Assembly: GCA_002027195.1 (NCBI GenBank)
Contig: MWJO01000052.1
Span: 1 to 54,555 of the forward strand
Length of the DNA stretch: 54,555 bases
Origin: Streptomyces sp. GKU 895
Lineage (GTDB): Bacteria > Actinomycetota > Actinomycetes > Streptomycetales > Streptomycetaceae
Direction of reading: 5' to 3'
In this document: positions 1 through 10,328 of the stretch, one piece after another
Layout: each line of letters begins with the position of its first letter
Position numbering within the stretch: position 1 is the stretch's first letter
Program-made: the position numbers and the translations under genes
The notes under the pieces: generated by a model
Seen by the model: the letters and a program-made list of their open reading frames with translations, nothing else
The model's database searches: none
What the model was told of the DNA's origin: nothing

Positions 1-812
1 CTGCGGGGCCGGCGCCGGTCGCGGCCGACCGGCGTGACCTCGGTCTGGCCGGAGGGTCCGTGCCGTGGCGGCATGCGGTCGGGCGTGCGCTGGAGCTGAC
101 CGCGTCCGGTGAGCCGCTGCTGCTGGTCGGCGAACGCGGCACCGGGAAGACCTCGCTGGCCCGCGCACTGGTCGCCGACGCCCTGCTCGTGGACGCGGCC
201 GAGGCCGAACTGGGCACCCATGCGGACGTGTTGCGCACCGGCCGCCCCCTTCTGGTCCGCCACGTCGAACGGCTCGCCCCGCCCGACACGGCGACCCTCA
301 ACTCCCTGCTCGCGGCTCACCCGAACGCCCCGCTCCTCCTCACCTACACCCCCGGAGCATCGCCGGGCCCCTGCCTCCAGCGTCTGCTGGACACCCTCGC
401 CGCCCGCTCGGTCACGCTCCCCGCCCTCCGCGAACGCCCGGAGGACATCCGGGAGTTGCTCACCTCCCTGACCCCGAGCCCGCAGCCCGGGCACCCTCCG
501 CTCACCTGGTCCCTCGACGCACTGCGCGCCCTGGAACGGCACCCCTGGCCCGGCAACGTGACCGAACTCGCCCACCTGGTGCGGACGTTGGCCGAGCACC
601 GCCGCACGACCGGTCCCGTCCGCCGCGGTGAACTCCCGGACGCCGTACGTGAGGGCCCGGCGCCCCGGCCCCTGACCCCGATGGAACGTGCCGAACGGTC
701 CGCCATCCTCGACGCCCTCCACCTCCACGGCGGCAACAAGGCGCGAGCGGCGGCCTCCCTGGGCATCGCCCGCGCCACGCTCTACCGGAAACTGCGGGGT
801 TACCGAGACTGA
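1..812 (+). CDS. AAA+ / Fis-HTH transcriptional activator, 5' truncated by window edge
   Basis: The frame is open from the left edge, so the N-terminus (often a GAF or other sensor domain in this family) lies outside; GTG at 60 is only the first in-window start. About 270 residues are visible. They contain a Walker A loop (GERGTGKTS), the LPALRERPEDI block and the WPGNVTEL block typical of bacterial enhancer-binding proteins, and a C-terminal Fis-type helix-turn-helix (NKARAAASLGIARATLYRKL). The Walker B region is degenerate and the GAFTGA loop that contacts sigma-54 is absent. Streptomyces lack RpoN, so this should be a sigma-54-independent DNA-binding regulator of the AcoR-like type. The target is unknown. 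Confidence 0.8.
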   Translation, partial: AGPAPVAADRRDLGLAGGSVPWRHAVGRALELTASGEPLLLVGERGTGKTSLARALVADALLVDAAEAELGTHADVLRTGRPLLVRHVERLAPPDTATLNSLLAAHPNAPLLLTYTPGASPGPCLQRLLDTLAARSVTLPALRERPEDIRELLTSLTPSPQPGHPPLTWSLDALRALERHPWPGNVTELAHLVRTLAEHRRTTGPVRRGELPDAVREGPAPRPLTPMERAERSAILDALHLHGGNKARAAASLGIARATLYRKLRGYRD

Positions 813-937
813 GACCGGGGAGACCGGAGGGGACGCGCACGCGAACATCCGTGCGGCGGGCGGGGTTTGAGGTGCTGTCAGGGGATGGGTACAAGGACCG
901 GGTGGGCGCCTGAGGCTGTCGGAGGGGGTGGTGCCGC

Positions 938-1793
938 ATGCCGTTCGGGGATCTGCACCGGATATCGGTGCTGCACATCGACCGCGACGCCGACCTGCCG
1001 CTGAACTACCTGTATCTGCCGGAGTCCGGCACCTTCCAGACCCTGGGCTACGTCCGGCTGCGGGGCGTGACCGCCTGGAACGGCATGACGCACACCGGTC
1101 CGGACACGGCCGAGGAGCGCGACACGTTCCTGATGAAGGTGCTGACCACGCTCCAGGTGCCGCCCCGTGAGGCGCAGCGCATCGTGCACTCCGCCGACCA
1201 CCTCTCACTGGGCGGCGGCCCCCGGCTCCACCGGCCCGGCGCCCTTCCCGGCCACGGCCCCGGAGGAGGAACAGGGCGGCACCGGCATGATCGGGCCCGG
1301 TGTCGTCGTGGGGCTGGTGAGCGGGCTGCTCGCCGGACTGCTGCTGGCGGGCTGGTCCGGCGCGGTGATCGGGGCGTTCGTCGGGGTGTCCACGTTCCCG
1401 GACCTGTTCATGGGCGGTTGGCAGCTCGTGCACCGCGACAGCCCCCGCAACTATGTGGAGATCCACGACACTTGGGCGATCCTGCTGCTCGCCGCGGGCA
1501 CGGTCGCGGGAGCCGTCGGCGGTTACGCGATCGGCGACGGGGGCTTCGAGCGAGCGCGTGGCGTCTTCCTGGGCATGGCGTCGGCGGCGTTCGTCCTCGC
1601 CCTCCTGGCCACGCGGTTCAGCATGGAGCCGTTCCGGCAGCGGTCGGTGGTCTGGTTCGGGCCGTTGGTCGTGGGCGGGTTCGCCTGGGCCGCGCATGCC
1701 CTGTGGAGCGGTCCGGTGCTGTTGACGGTGGGGATCGTCGTCGGGTCGGTGGTCTCGGGCCGGCTCGCGCGCCGGATCGCCGGCGTGGTCTGA
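938..1793 (+). CDS. Membrane protein of unknown function, one frameshift
   Basis: ATG 938 follows a strong RBS (ggaggggg, 921-928). The first roughly 95 residues are soluble and unrecognised. The frame then shifts: removing one C from the C5 run at 1219-1223 joins it cleanly to a linker and a segment (from about 1290) with several hydrophobic helices that ends at 1793. Without that correction the N-terminal frame runs out of register to 2425. The corrected protein is about 285 aa: a cytosolic N-terminal domain plus four or five predicted membrane helices with small-residue (GxxxG-like) packing. I do not recognise the family. Two separate genes are possible but less likely given the clean single-base repair. 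Confidence 0.6.
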
Positions 1794-1825
1794 CCGAGGG
1801 CGCGGTGCGACGGCGGCAGCAGCGG

Positions 1826-2308
1826 TCAGGTGTCCGGCGGCCGGTCCTCGGTGCGGGGAGCCTGGTCCGGATCGGCCTGAGTTATCTGCCACGACCGGGA
1901 CGGGGCGTCGTACGAGATCCGGTAGCGCCCGTCGGCTTCCTGCAAGGTGGCCACCACGTCCCGCAGGTCGCGGGCGGCCTCCGGAGGCAGCCGTTTGGGC
2001 ATGCTGATGGCCAACCGGCCGTCGAGCGCGGCGATTTCGAGGAGGTCGGTCTCCTCGACGCCCTGTCCGAGCTCCTCACGCCGGCCCGGCCGGACCAGGC
2101 CCGCGATCTTGGGCCAGACCTCCTCGCCGGCCTTGCTCGCGATGGCCTGCACGAAGGGCTGCACCGCCGCGGTGACCACGACCGTCGTCACCAGGTCGAG
2201 CAGCCCGATACGCGCGCCGGGGTCGCGCACATCGCATTCCCAGCAGCGCGCGGCCGTTCTGCGGTGGCCGCAGACCGGGCACGGGAACTTCGCCAGGTCG
2301 CCTGTCAT
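1826..2308 (-). CDS. Zinc-ribbon protein, unknown function
   Basis: 160 aa. ATG 2308 is preceded by GAGG at good spacing; a GTG at 2314 is the alternative. The N-terminus holds two Cys knuckles (CPVCGHRR then CWEC), a compact zinc ribbon. A hydrophobic/amphipathic stretch follows (LLDLVTTVVVTAAVQPFV) and then a mixed alpha/beta C-terminus with no family I recognise. It is transcribed divergently from the TPR-CHAT gene, starting 113 bases away, so the two may share control and could be partners. That link is inference from position only. Confidence 0.65.
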   Translation of the reverse strand: MTGDLAKFPCPVCGHRRTAARCWECDVRDPGARIGLLDLVTTVVVTAAVQPFVQAIASKAGEEVWPKIAGLVRPGRREELGQGVEETDLLEIAALDGRLAISMPKRLPPEAARDLRDVVATLQEADGRYRISYDAPSRSWQITQADPDQAPRTEDRPPDT

Positions 2309-2421
2309 CCTCACCTCGCTCGCGGGACGGCCGGGATCGTCGCGTCAGCGTGCACCGAGGACGCGATCACCGCAAGGCGGCGCGCGTACGGGCGCGGCAG
2401 CCCGCAGGGCAGGGAGTGCCG

Positions 2422-5400
2422 GTGAGCGACGGATTCCTGAAACACCATCAACTCGCGCGCCGGGCCCTGTGGCAGCTGCAACGGGCGGTCAAGAAGCGCA
2501 ACGTGAAGAGGCTGGCGGCGGCCAGGGACGCGTTCACGGACGTCCTGGACGTCATGTCACCCGCGCACCCGGACCGGCCCGCCTGCCTCGGCAATCTGAG
2601 CACCGCCCTGCGCCTCCAGTACGAATGGACTCACGACGTCTCGGCCGTCGAACGGCTCGTCGAGGTCGACGAGTCGATCCGATGGAGCCTCGGCCCGGAC
2701 CATCCGCAGCGCGGCCTGCACCGGCACAACCTGCGGAACGTCATGGTGCACCTCATGACCGGCCCGCGCCGGCCGGGCCTGCTCGCGCGGGCGGTCCCGC
2801 TCGCCAGGGAGGCCGCGGCCGACCCGGGCGAGCGGACGCTGTTCCTGGAGGCGCTCGTCGCCTGCCTGGACGAGCTGTTCGAGCAGACCGAGGACGAGGA
2901 CGTCATGGTCGAACTGATCGCGCTGGACCGGGAACGGGTGGCCGCGCGCCACTCCGACGACCCCGAAGTGGGGCCGATCCTCGCCGACCTGGGCGCCGGG
3001 CTGCGCACGCTCGCCCTGCTGCGGGGACGCCCGGAAGACCTGCCGGAAGCCGTCGACGTCGGTCGGCAGGCCGTCGAGAAGTGCCCGGACGGCCATGAGA
3101 GCCGGGCGTCCTGCCTCGCCCTGCTCGCCAACTCGCTGCACGCCCGGTTCGTCCAGCTGGACCGGTCGATGCAGACGCTGCGCGAGTCGGTCACGGTCGC
3201 ACGGCAGGCGGTCGCGGCAGCGCCGCCCGGGCACCCGGACCGGCCCGCCGCCCTCAACGGCCTCGGCATCGGCCTGCGTTCGGTGTTCGAGGAGGCCCGG
3301 GAGCTCGACGCCCTGCACGAGGCGGCGCAGGTCCTCAAGGAGGCCGTCACCGAGCTCCGCCCGGACGAGCCCGCCCGCCGCGCCCGTTACCTCGGCAACC
3401 TCAGTGCCGTGCAGCAGGAACTGGTTAAGCGGACCGGGGAGATGCCGGCGATCCGGTCGGCCGTGGAGGCCTCCCGGGAGGCCGTACGGCTCAGCCCCCA
3501 CGACACTCCGCAGCGGGCCGGCCGGCTGAGCGACCTCGGCAACGCACTGCACATCCTGTCCACGGGCCTGTACTTCGCCGCGCCGGGGGACGAGGAGGTC
3601 CTCACGACGGCCACGGGAGATGCCACCCCGGGCGGCTGGGACGCCGTCACCCCTGGCACGGGAACTGCCACTCCTGGCACGGGAGGTGTCACCCCTGGCA
3701 CGGGAGGTGCCGCGCCGGGCGACGGGGACGCCGTCAGGACCGCGGCCACGGGAGCCGCCGGCCCCGGCGACCTGCCGTATCTGCGGGAGGCGGTCGAGGT
3801 GGCCCGGGCCGCCGTGGCGGGCGCCCGCGACGACCCCGACCTCGGCGGACGGCTCAGCAATCTCAGCGTGGCCACCCGCACCCTGTACGAACTGACCGGC
3901 GACAGCGCGGCGTTGGACGAAGCCGTCCGGGCCGCCCGCGCGGGCGTCGCCGCCTCGGCGGCGGACACCACGAACCGCGCGACGGCGCTCATGGCCCTGG
4001 TACGGGCCTCGCCCAGCGCCCCGCCGCACCGGACGTCCTGCGCGAGATGCAGAACCGCTGCACGGACCTCGCGACGGCCACGACCACGCCCCGCACCCGG
4101 GTCATCGCCCACCTGCTCCTCGGCCGTACCGCGATGTCGGCCGCCCCTCCCGAAGCCGGGACCGCCCTCGCGGCGTACGAGAAGGCCGTGGCGTGGCTTC
4201 CGGAGATCGCCCCGCGCCAACTGCTGCGCCCCGACCGGGAGTACGGCCTGGGCGAGCTGGCCGGCCTGCCCGCCGAGGCCGCCTCCGCCGCCCTGCACCT
4301 CGGCCGCCCCGAGCATGCGCTGGTGTTGCTGGAACACGCCCGGGGCCTGCTCCTGCGGGAGGGCATGAGCGGCCGCGACGACCTCGCCGAGGTGCGCCGC
4401 GCCGACCCGGGGGCCGCCGAGGATGTCGTACGCCTCAGAGACCTGCTCGACGCCTCCGATCAGGGAGGGGTGGACCTCTATCGCGGGGGCGGAAACCAAG
4501 CGGGGAGCGTGCCCGTGCCAGGGGCCCGGCACGGCACAAGGACCCGACGGCACCGTGAACTGGCCATGGAGTGGGAGCAGTTGCTCGCCCGTATCCGCTC
4601 GCGTCCCGGGCTGGAGGGCTTTCTGCTGCCGCCGACGATCGAGTCGCTGCGGCGCCGTCCCGTGGACGGTCCGGTCGTCCTGGTCAACCCCGGCCCGTCC
4701 CGGTGCGACGCGCTGCTGCTCACGCCGGACGGTGACGTCCGCGCCCTGCGCCTCGACTGCGACCACGCCGAGCTGCGCGAGCGGGCGCGAGCGTTCCGGC
4801 GGCTGCCGCGCTCCGCGGCGGGCGTGCCGCCGGACGAGGCCGAGCTGCTGGGCCACCTGGCCTGGCTGTGGGACCGCATCGGCCGGCCGGTCCTGACGGA
4901 GCTGGGTCTGCTGTCCCCGGTACCGCTCCCCGCGGAGTCGGCGCCCAGGATCTGGTGGTGTCCGATCGGCGTGGCCGCGTCCCTGCCCCTGCATGCGGCG
5001 GGCCGGTACGCCGCCGATCCGGCCGGGGCCTCCGCGGTCATGGATCACGTGGTGTCGTCGTACACCTCGACCGTGCACGCGCTCGGCCGGGCCGGCACGG
5101 GCGCGACGGACCACCACGGGGCGTTCCCGGGCAAGCAACTCCACGGGCCGCCGCCCGGGAGGTCTCTGAACGGCCTGCTGGTGGTCGAGATGAGCGAGAC
5201 TCCCGGGGCGGGTCCGCTGCCCGGCGCCCGTCTCGAGGCCGAGCGGCTGGCCGAGCTGGCCGCGCACCCGACCGTCCTGTCCGGCCGCGCGGCCACCCGG
5301 GAGGCGTCCTGCGGAGCTGCCCGCCCATACCCTCGCCCACTTCGCCTGCCACGCCGTGACCGACCCCCGCTCCCCGTCCCTGGCCCGGCTGCTGCTGCAC

Positions 5401-5757
5401 GACCACGGGTCGGCCCCCCTCACCGCCGTCGAGCTGTCGTCGGTGCGCGTCCCGAACGGCACGCTGGCCTACCTGTCGGCCTGCGAGACGGCCACGTCCG
5501 ACGAGCGTCTCGCCGACGAGGCGATCCACATCGCCACCGCCTTCCAGCTGGCCGGCTACCGCCATGTCATCGGCACGCTCTGGCCCGTCGCCGACAGCGC
5601 CGCCGGGCGCATCACGGACGACTTCTACACGGGCCTGGCCGCATCCCTCGATACGAGTGACGTGGCGAGAACCCTGCACCGCGCGGTGCAGGACCTCCGC
5701 GAGGACGATCCCGCCAGGCCGTCCCGCTGGGCAGCACATGTTCACTTCGGCGGCTAG
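2422..5757 (+). CDS. TPR-repeat CHAT-domain (caspase-like) protein, two frameshifts
   Basis: GTG 2422 has AGGGAG five bases upstream. The inferred product is about 1,110 aa. Residues 1 to about 520 are helical TPR-like repeats with recurring blocks on a P-x-RP-x-x-L-x-N-L theme. A low-complexity 7-residue repeat interrupts them (3646-3708). The last third is a CHAT peptidase domain: catalytic His in AHFACHA, catalytic Cys in YLSACETA, then the GTLWPVAD block. Frame breaks near 4000-4012 and 5305-5312 are repaired by single-base changes, and motifs continue on both sides. CHAT proteins are caspase-like proteases in bacterial signalling, defence and cell-death systems. The substrate here is unknown. 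The protein lacks a signal peptide, so it is probably cytosolic. Confidence 0.75.
3646..3708 (+). repeat. 21-bp tandem repeat x3 inside the CHAT gene
   Basis: Units at 3646-3666, 3667-3687 and 3688-3708 share the core CTGGCACGGGA and encode (V/A)TPGTG(T/G). Degenerate units flank them on both sides. The unit length is a multiple of three, so copy number can change without breaking the frame. They form a Gly/Pro/Thr linker between helical repeats. Confidence 0.85.
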
Positions 5758-5852
5758 AGGGTGAGGGGGCACAGCGCCACCATCCTCCCCGTACGAACGC
5801 ACATGCCAGGCCATCGCGGAGCAGGGCCTGCTCATGCAATGTGACAGGAGAC

Positions 5853-5880
5853 TTTCACCTCGCACCTGCGGCACTATTAT
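5853..5880 (+). promoter_or_regulatory. Candidate promoter of modABC
   Basis: A TATTAT hexamer at 5875-5880 sits in a short AT-rich patch, with TTTCAC at 5853-5858 as a poor -35 (16-base spacer), about 75 bases ahead of the modA start. I found no ModE-type operator and no riboswitch-like fold. Confidence 0.3.
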
Positions 5881-5955
5881 CGGCGTATGCACACCGTGAC
5901 CGGTCCGCCAGGGCCGGTGCGATCGTGTTCATGAGGACCAGAGGGAGTTGGACCC

Positions 5956-6786
5956 GTGATGACCCGTTCCGTGCGTCGGACCCGTCGGATGATGCAGGTG
6001 ACCGGCGTCGGCGCCGCCGCCCTGCTGGCCCTGACCGCCTGTTCGTCCTCCGACGACGACTCCGCCGGCTCGTCCGCCCCCTCCGGCTCCGCCTCGGCCT
6101 CCGGCAAGCTGTCCGGCGAGGTCACCGTGTTCGCGGCGGCCTCGCTGAAGGAGAGCTTCGAGACGCTGGGCAAGCAGTTCGAGAAGGCACACCCCGGTAC
6201 GAAGGTCACCTTCAGCTTCGGCGGCAGCGACGCGCTCGCCGCGAGCATCACCGGTGGCGCCCCGGCGGACGTCTTCGCCTCCGCCAGCCCCAAGACCATG
6301 AAGATCGTGACGGACGCGGGCGACAACGCCGGCGAGCCGGCCACGTTCGTCCGCAACCAACTGGAGATCGCCACCCTGCCGGGCAACCCCGACAAGGTCG
6401 CCTCCCTCAAGGACCTCACCGACTCGGACCTGAAGGTCGTCCTGTGCGACCGGACGGTGCCGTGCGGCGCGGCCGCCGAGAAGGCCCTGACGGCGAGCAG
6501 GCTGAAGCTCACCCCGGTGTCCTACGAGGAGGACGTCAAGTCCGCGCTCAACAAGGTGGTGCTGAAGGAGGCCGACGCCGCGCTCGTCTACAAGACCGAT
6601 GTGAAGGCAGCGGGTGACAAGGTGGAGGGCGTGGAGTTCCCCGAGTCCGCCGACGCGATCAACGACTATCCGATCACCCTGCTGAAGGAGTCGCAGAACA
6701 CCGCCACCGCCAAGGCGTTCATCGCGCTGGTGCAGTCCGCCGAGGGACAGCAGGTGCTGACCTCGGCCGGGTTCCTCAAGCCGTGA
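5956..6786 (+). CDS. modA: Molybdate ABC transporter, substrate-binding lipoprotein ModA
   Basis: Captures molybdate (or tungstate) outside the membrane for the ModBC importer. The N-terminus is a lipoprotein signal: positive start, hydrophobic LLALTAC lipobox, then a Ser/Asp-rich linker. The mature domain begins EVTVFAAASLKESFETL and carries GGSDALAASITGGAPADVFASA, the usual ModA oxyanion-binding segments, with YEEDVKSAL and AALVYKTD towards the C-terminus. At 276 aa it is normal for the family. GTG 5956 is eight bases from GGGAG; ATG 5959 follows at once. Its stop overlaps the modB start (GTGA), showing translational coupling. Confidence 0.95.
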   Translation: MMTRSVRRTRRMMQVTGVGAAALLALTACSSSDDDSAGSSAPSGSASASGKLSGEVTVFAAASLKESFETLGKQFEKAHPGTKVTFSFGGSDALAASITGGAPADVFASASPKTMKIVTDAGDNAGEPATFVRNQLEIATLPGNPDKVASLKDLTDSDLKVVLCDRTVPCGAAAEKALTASRLKLTPVSYEEDVKSALNKVVLKEADAALVYKTDVKAAGDKVEGVEFPESADAINDYPITLLKESQNTATAKAFIALVQSAEGQQVLTSAGFLKP

Positions 6787-7679
6787 CGTCCCCCGCCTCG
6801 GGCAAGCCCGGCGCCGTGGACACCCTCAGCGGGGGTCCGCGGCGCCGCCGCCCGCGCGTGGGCCGCCCGGGGCGAGCCGCGCCACGCATGGGCCGGCGCG
6901 GGAGTACCGCTCCGCTGCCGCTGCTCGTGCCCGCGCTGATCGGCGTGGCGTTCCTCGTCCTGCCGTTGGTCGCCCTGCTTTTCCGGGCTCCCTGGCGGAG
7001 CATGCCCGACCTGCTGACCAGTACCGAGGTGTGGCAGGCGCTGCGGCTGTCCCTGGTCTGCGCGACGGCGGCGACCGCGGTGAGCCTGGTGATCGGGGTG
7101 CCGCTGGCGTGGCTGCTGGCCCGCGTGGAGTTCCCGGGCCGGGGTCTCGTACGGGCCCTGGTCACCCTGCCGCTCGTGCTGCCGCCGGTCGTCGGCGGTG
7201 TGGCGCTGCTGATGGCGCTGGGCCGCAACGGGGTGGTCGGAAAGTGGCTGGACGCCTGGTTCGGGGTCACGCTCCCCTTCACCACCACCGGCGTCGTGAT
7301 CGCGGAGGCGTTCGTCGCGATGCCGTTCCTCGTGATCAGCGTGGAAGGCACCCTGCGCGCCGCCGACCCCCGGTACGAGGAGGCGGCCACGACGCTCGGC
7401 GCGTCGCGTTTCACCGCGTTCCGCCGGGTCACGCTGCCCCTCATCGCACCCGGTGTCGCCGCCGGCGCCGTCCTGGCGTGGGCGCGGGCGCTCGGCGAGT
7501 TCGGCGCGACGATCACGTTTGCCGGCAACTTCCCCGGCCGCACCCAGACCATGCCGCTGGCCGTCTACCTCGCCCTCCAGAACGACCCGGAGGCCGCCAT
7601 CGCCCTCAGCCTGGTGCTGCTCGCCGTGTCGATCGCGGTCCTCGCGGGCCTGCGGGACCGCTGGATGACCGCGTCATGA
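6783..7679 (+). CDS. modB: Molybdate ABC transporter, permease ModB
   Basis: Inner-membrane permease of the molybdate importer. 298 aa with an Arg-rich cytosolic N-terminus of about 40 residues and five to six hydrophobic helices. The ABC-permease EAA loop is clear (EEAATTLGASRFTAFRRVTLP), followed by GVAAGAVLAWARALGEFGA, the CysT/ModB signature. GTG 6783 overlaps the modA stop. The ATPase gene follows after about 50 bases, so modABC is one operon. The long N-terminal Arg-rich tail (RRRRPRVGRPGR) exceeds that of typical ModB proteins. Confidence 0.95.
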   Translation: MTSPASGKPGAVDTLSGGPRRRRPRVGRPGRAAPRMGRRGSTAPLPLLVPALIGVAFLVLPLVALLFRAPWRSMPDLLTSTEVWQALRLSLVCATAATAVSLVIGVPLAWLLARVEFPGRGLVRALVTLPLVLPPVVGGVALLMALGRNGVVGKWLDAWFGVTLPFTTTGVVIAEAFVAMPFLVISVEGTLRAADPRYEEAATTLGASRFTAFRRVTLPLIAPGVAAGAVLAWARALGEFGATITFAGNFPGRTQTMPLAVYLALQNDPEAAIALSLVLLAVSIAVLAGLRDRWMTAS

Positions 7680-7731
7680 CCCGACCGTTCCGGACCACCG
7701 CCGCATGCCCGACTCCTCTGGACGACCGCCC

Positions 7732-8822
<1,091 letters not shown>

Positions 8823-8952
8823 GCGGGCTCCCCCGCCGAACCGCACGGTCGAACGAGATGATCACTCGATCGTGAGTTCCTCCGGGCCGGCACCCGCTGT
8901 ACGGCGATCCTCGAAGGGACGGGCGCGCGACCGGCGCCCGGAAGTCCGGCGG

Positions 8953-9243
8953 GTGGGGATGAAGTTGACGCGAGAAGCGGGACGCCGCGAGAGGCTCGAC
9001 GCGCAGGCGTTACTCCTGGTGGCGGGGCTGGCCGACCTGGCCGTGAGCACGCTGGGGTCGGCCGTGGGCACGGTCCGGGGTCTGCTGCGGCGTTCGGACG
9101 CGGCGGAACTCGCCGCGCAGGCCGAGCAGGACCTCGTCGCGCGGGGACGCCTGGTGCTGGACCGGTACACGGTGGTGCCACCGGCCCACTTGGAGATCCT
9201 CGCCCAGCAGGCCCTGGCCCGGAAGAGCGCCGGTGAGGAGTGA
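8953..9243 (+). CDS. Small helical protein upstream of polyprenyl synthase
   Basis: About 96 aa, unrecognised. GTG 8953 sits eight bases after GGAAG; ATG 8959 and a GTG at 8872 are alternatives. The sequence is Ala/Leu/Arg-rich and predicted mostly helical, with one mildly hydrophobic stretch (LLLVAGLADLAVSTLGSAV), no Cys and no signal peptide. Its last codons overlap the start of the polyprenyl synthase gene by 11 bases, so the two are translationally coupled and probably act together. It could be a membrane-associated accessory or regulatory subunit; that is inference. Confidence 0.6.
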   Translation: MGMKLTREAGRRERLDAQALLLVAGLADLAVSTLGSAVGTVRGLLRRSDAAELAAQAEQDLVARGRLVLDRYTVVPPAHLEILAQQALARKSAGEE

Positions 9244-10288
9244 CCGCTGGGAACCGGCGGCGTTCAAGGCCCGCGTCGACGAGGTGCTGAGCGGGTTCAT
9301 GGCCGAGGAGGCGGACCGGTTCGCCGGGATCGACCCTCTGCTGGGCCCGGTGGCCGGGCAGTTGGAGGAGGCGGTGACGCACGGCAAGCGGCTGCGCGCG
9401 GCCTTCTGCTACTGGGGCTGGCGCGCCGTGGGGCAGCCGGACTCCGACGCGCTGGTGCGGGCGGCGGCGTCCATGGAACTGGTGCACTGCGCGGCGGTGG
9501 TCCACGACGACCTCATCGACGACAGCCCCCTGCGGCACGGGCGCCCCACGGCGCACATCGCCCTGCGGGACGTCGTACGGCATCGGCCGCACGCCCCGGC
9601 TGCCGCACGGTCGTTGGCGATGCTGGTGGGCGATCTGCTGATGGCGCTGGCGGGGCAGCTGTTCGCCACCAGTGGCCTGCCCGCCGCGTATCTCGCCCGC
9701 GCCCGGCCTCTGTGGTCGGTGATGGCCCGGGAGCTGATCGCGGGTGAGTGCCTGGAGATCCTGCGCACGGGAACCGGTCCGGACACCGACGTGTCGCTGA
9801 AGGTGATCCGTTACAAGACCGCCAAGTACACGGTGGAACACCCCCTGTTGATCGGCGGCGCCCTGGCCGGAGCCGGCACCCGGCTGCGCGAGGGCTACTC
9901 GTCGTACGGGCTGCCCCTGGGCGAGGCCTTCCAGCTCCGGGACGACCTGCTCGGCCTGTTCGGGGACCCGGCGCACACCGGCAAGGCCAACGGCGACGAT
10001 CTGGCGGGCCGCCGGCCCACGGCCCTGCTGGCGGAGACCTGGCGCCTGGCCGGACCCGAAGACCGCGAACGCCTGCGCACCCTGCTGGGCCGGCCCGGTG
10101 CGGACACGGAAGCCCTGGACGACGTCCGCGGACTGATGCGGGCGCTGCGGGCGCCCGACCGTATCGAGGACATGATCAGCGCGCGGGTCGAGGAGTCGCT
10201 CGGCGCCCTCGACCAGCTCAATCTCCCGCCGCACGCCGCCACTGCGCTGACCGCGCTGGCGCGGTCGGCGACGAACCGCCTGTCCTGA
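9233..10288 (+). CDS. Trans-polyprenyl diphosphate synthase family protein
   Basis: Condenses isopentenyl diphosphate onto allylic diphosphates in the cytosol. 351 aa. The first Asp-rich motif is DDLIDD (residues 92-97) with RHGRP following. The second is DDLLGLFGD (237-245), a form common in actinobacterial GGPP-type enzymes. GKRLR (51-55) and YKT (194-196) supply diphosphate-binding residues. Residues four and five positions before the first Asp motif are Ala, not the aromatic residues that stop FPP synthases, so a C20 or longer product is expected. GTG 9233 overlaps the upstream gene. The oxygenase gene follows after 40 bases. Confidence 0.92.
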   Translation: MRSDRWEPAAFKARVDEVLSGFMAEEADRFAGIDPLLGPVAGQLEEAVTHGKRLRAAFCYWGWRAVGQPDSDALVRAAASMELVHCAAVVHDDLIDDSPLRHGRPTAHIALRDVVRHRPHAPAAARSLAMLVGDLLMALAGQLFATSGLPAAYLARARPLWSVMARELIAGECLEILRTGTGPDTDVSLKVIRYKTAKYTVEHPLLIGGALAGAGTRLREGYSSYGLPLGEAFQLRDDLLGLFGDPAHTGKANGDDLAGRRPTALLAETWRLAGPEDRERLRTLLGRPGADTEALDDVRGLMRALRAPDRIEDMISARVEESLGALDQLNLPPHAATALTALARSATNRLS

Positions 10289-10328
10289 AGCACCCCCGGG
10301 CACCCGCCGGACGACAAGGAGCATTGCC

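Noticed and set aside
3387..5462. Long minus-strand open frame opposite the CHAT gene
   Set aside because: High-GC DNA leaves antisense frames open; this one is Arg/Gly/Pro-rich with no motif or RBS, while the sense strand has TPR and CHAT motifs.
5758..5955. Molybdenum-cofactor riboswitch upstream of modA
   Set aside because: I could not find the long conserved stems expected; only a weak promoter is visible.
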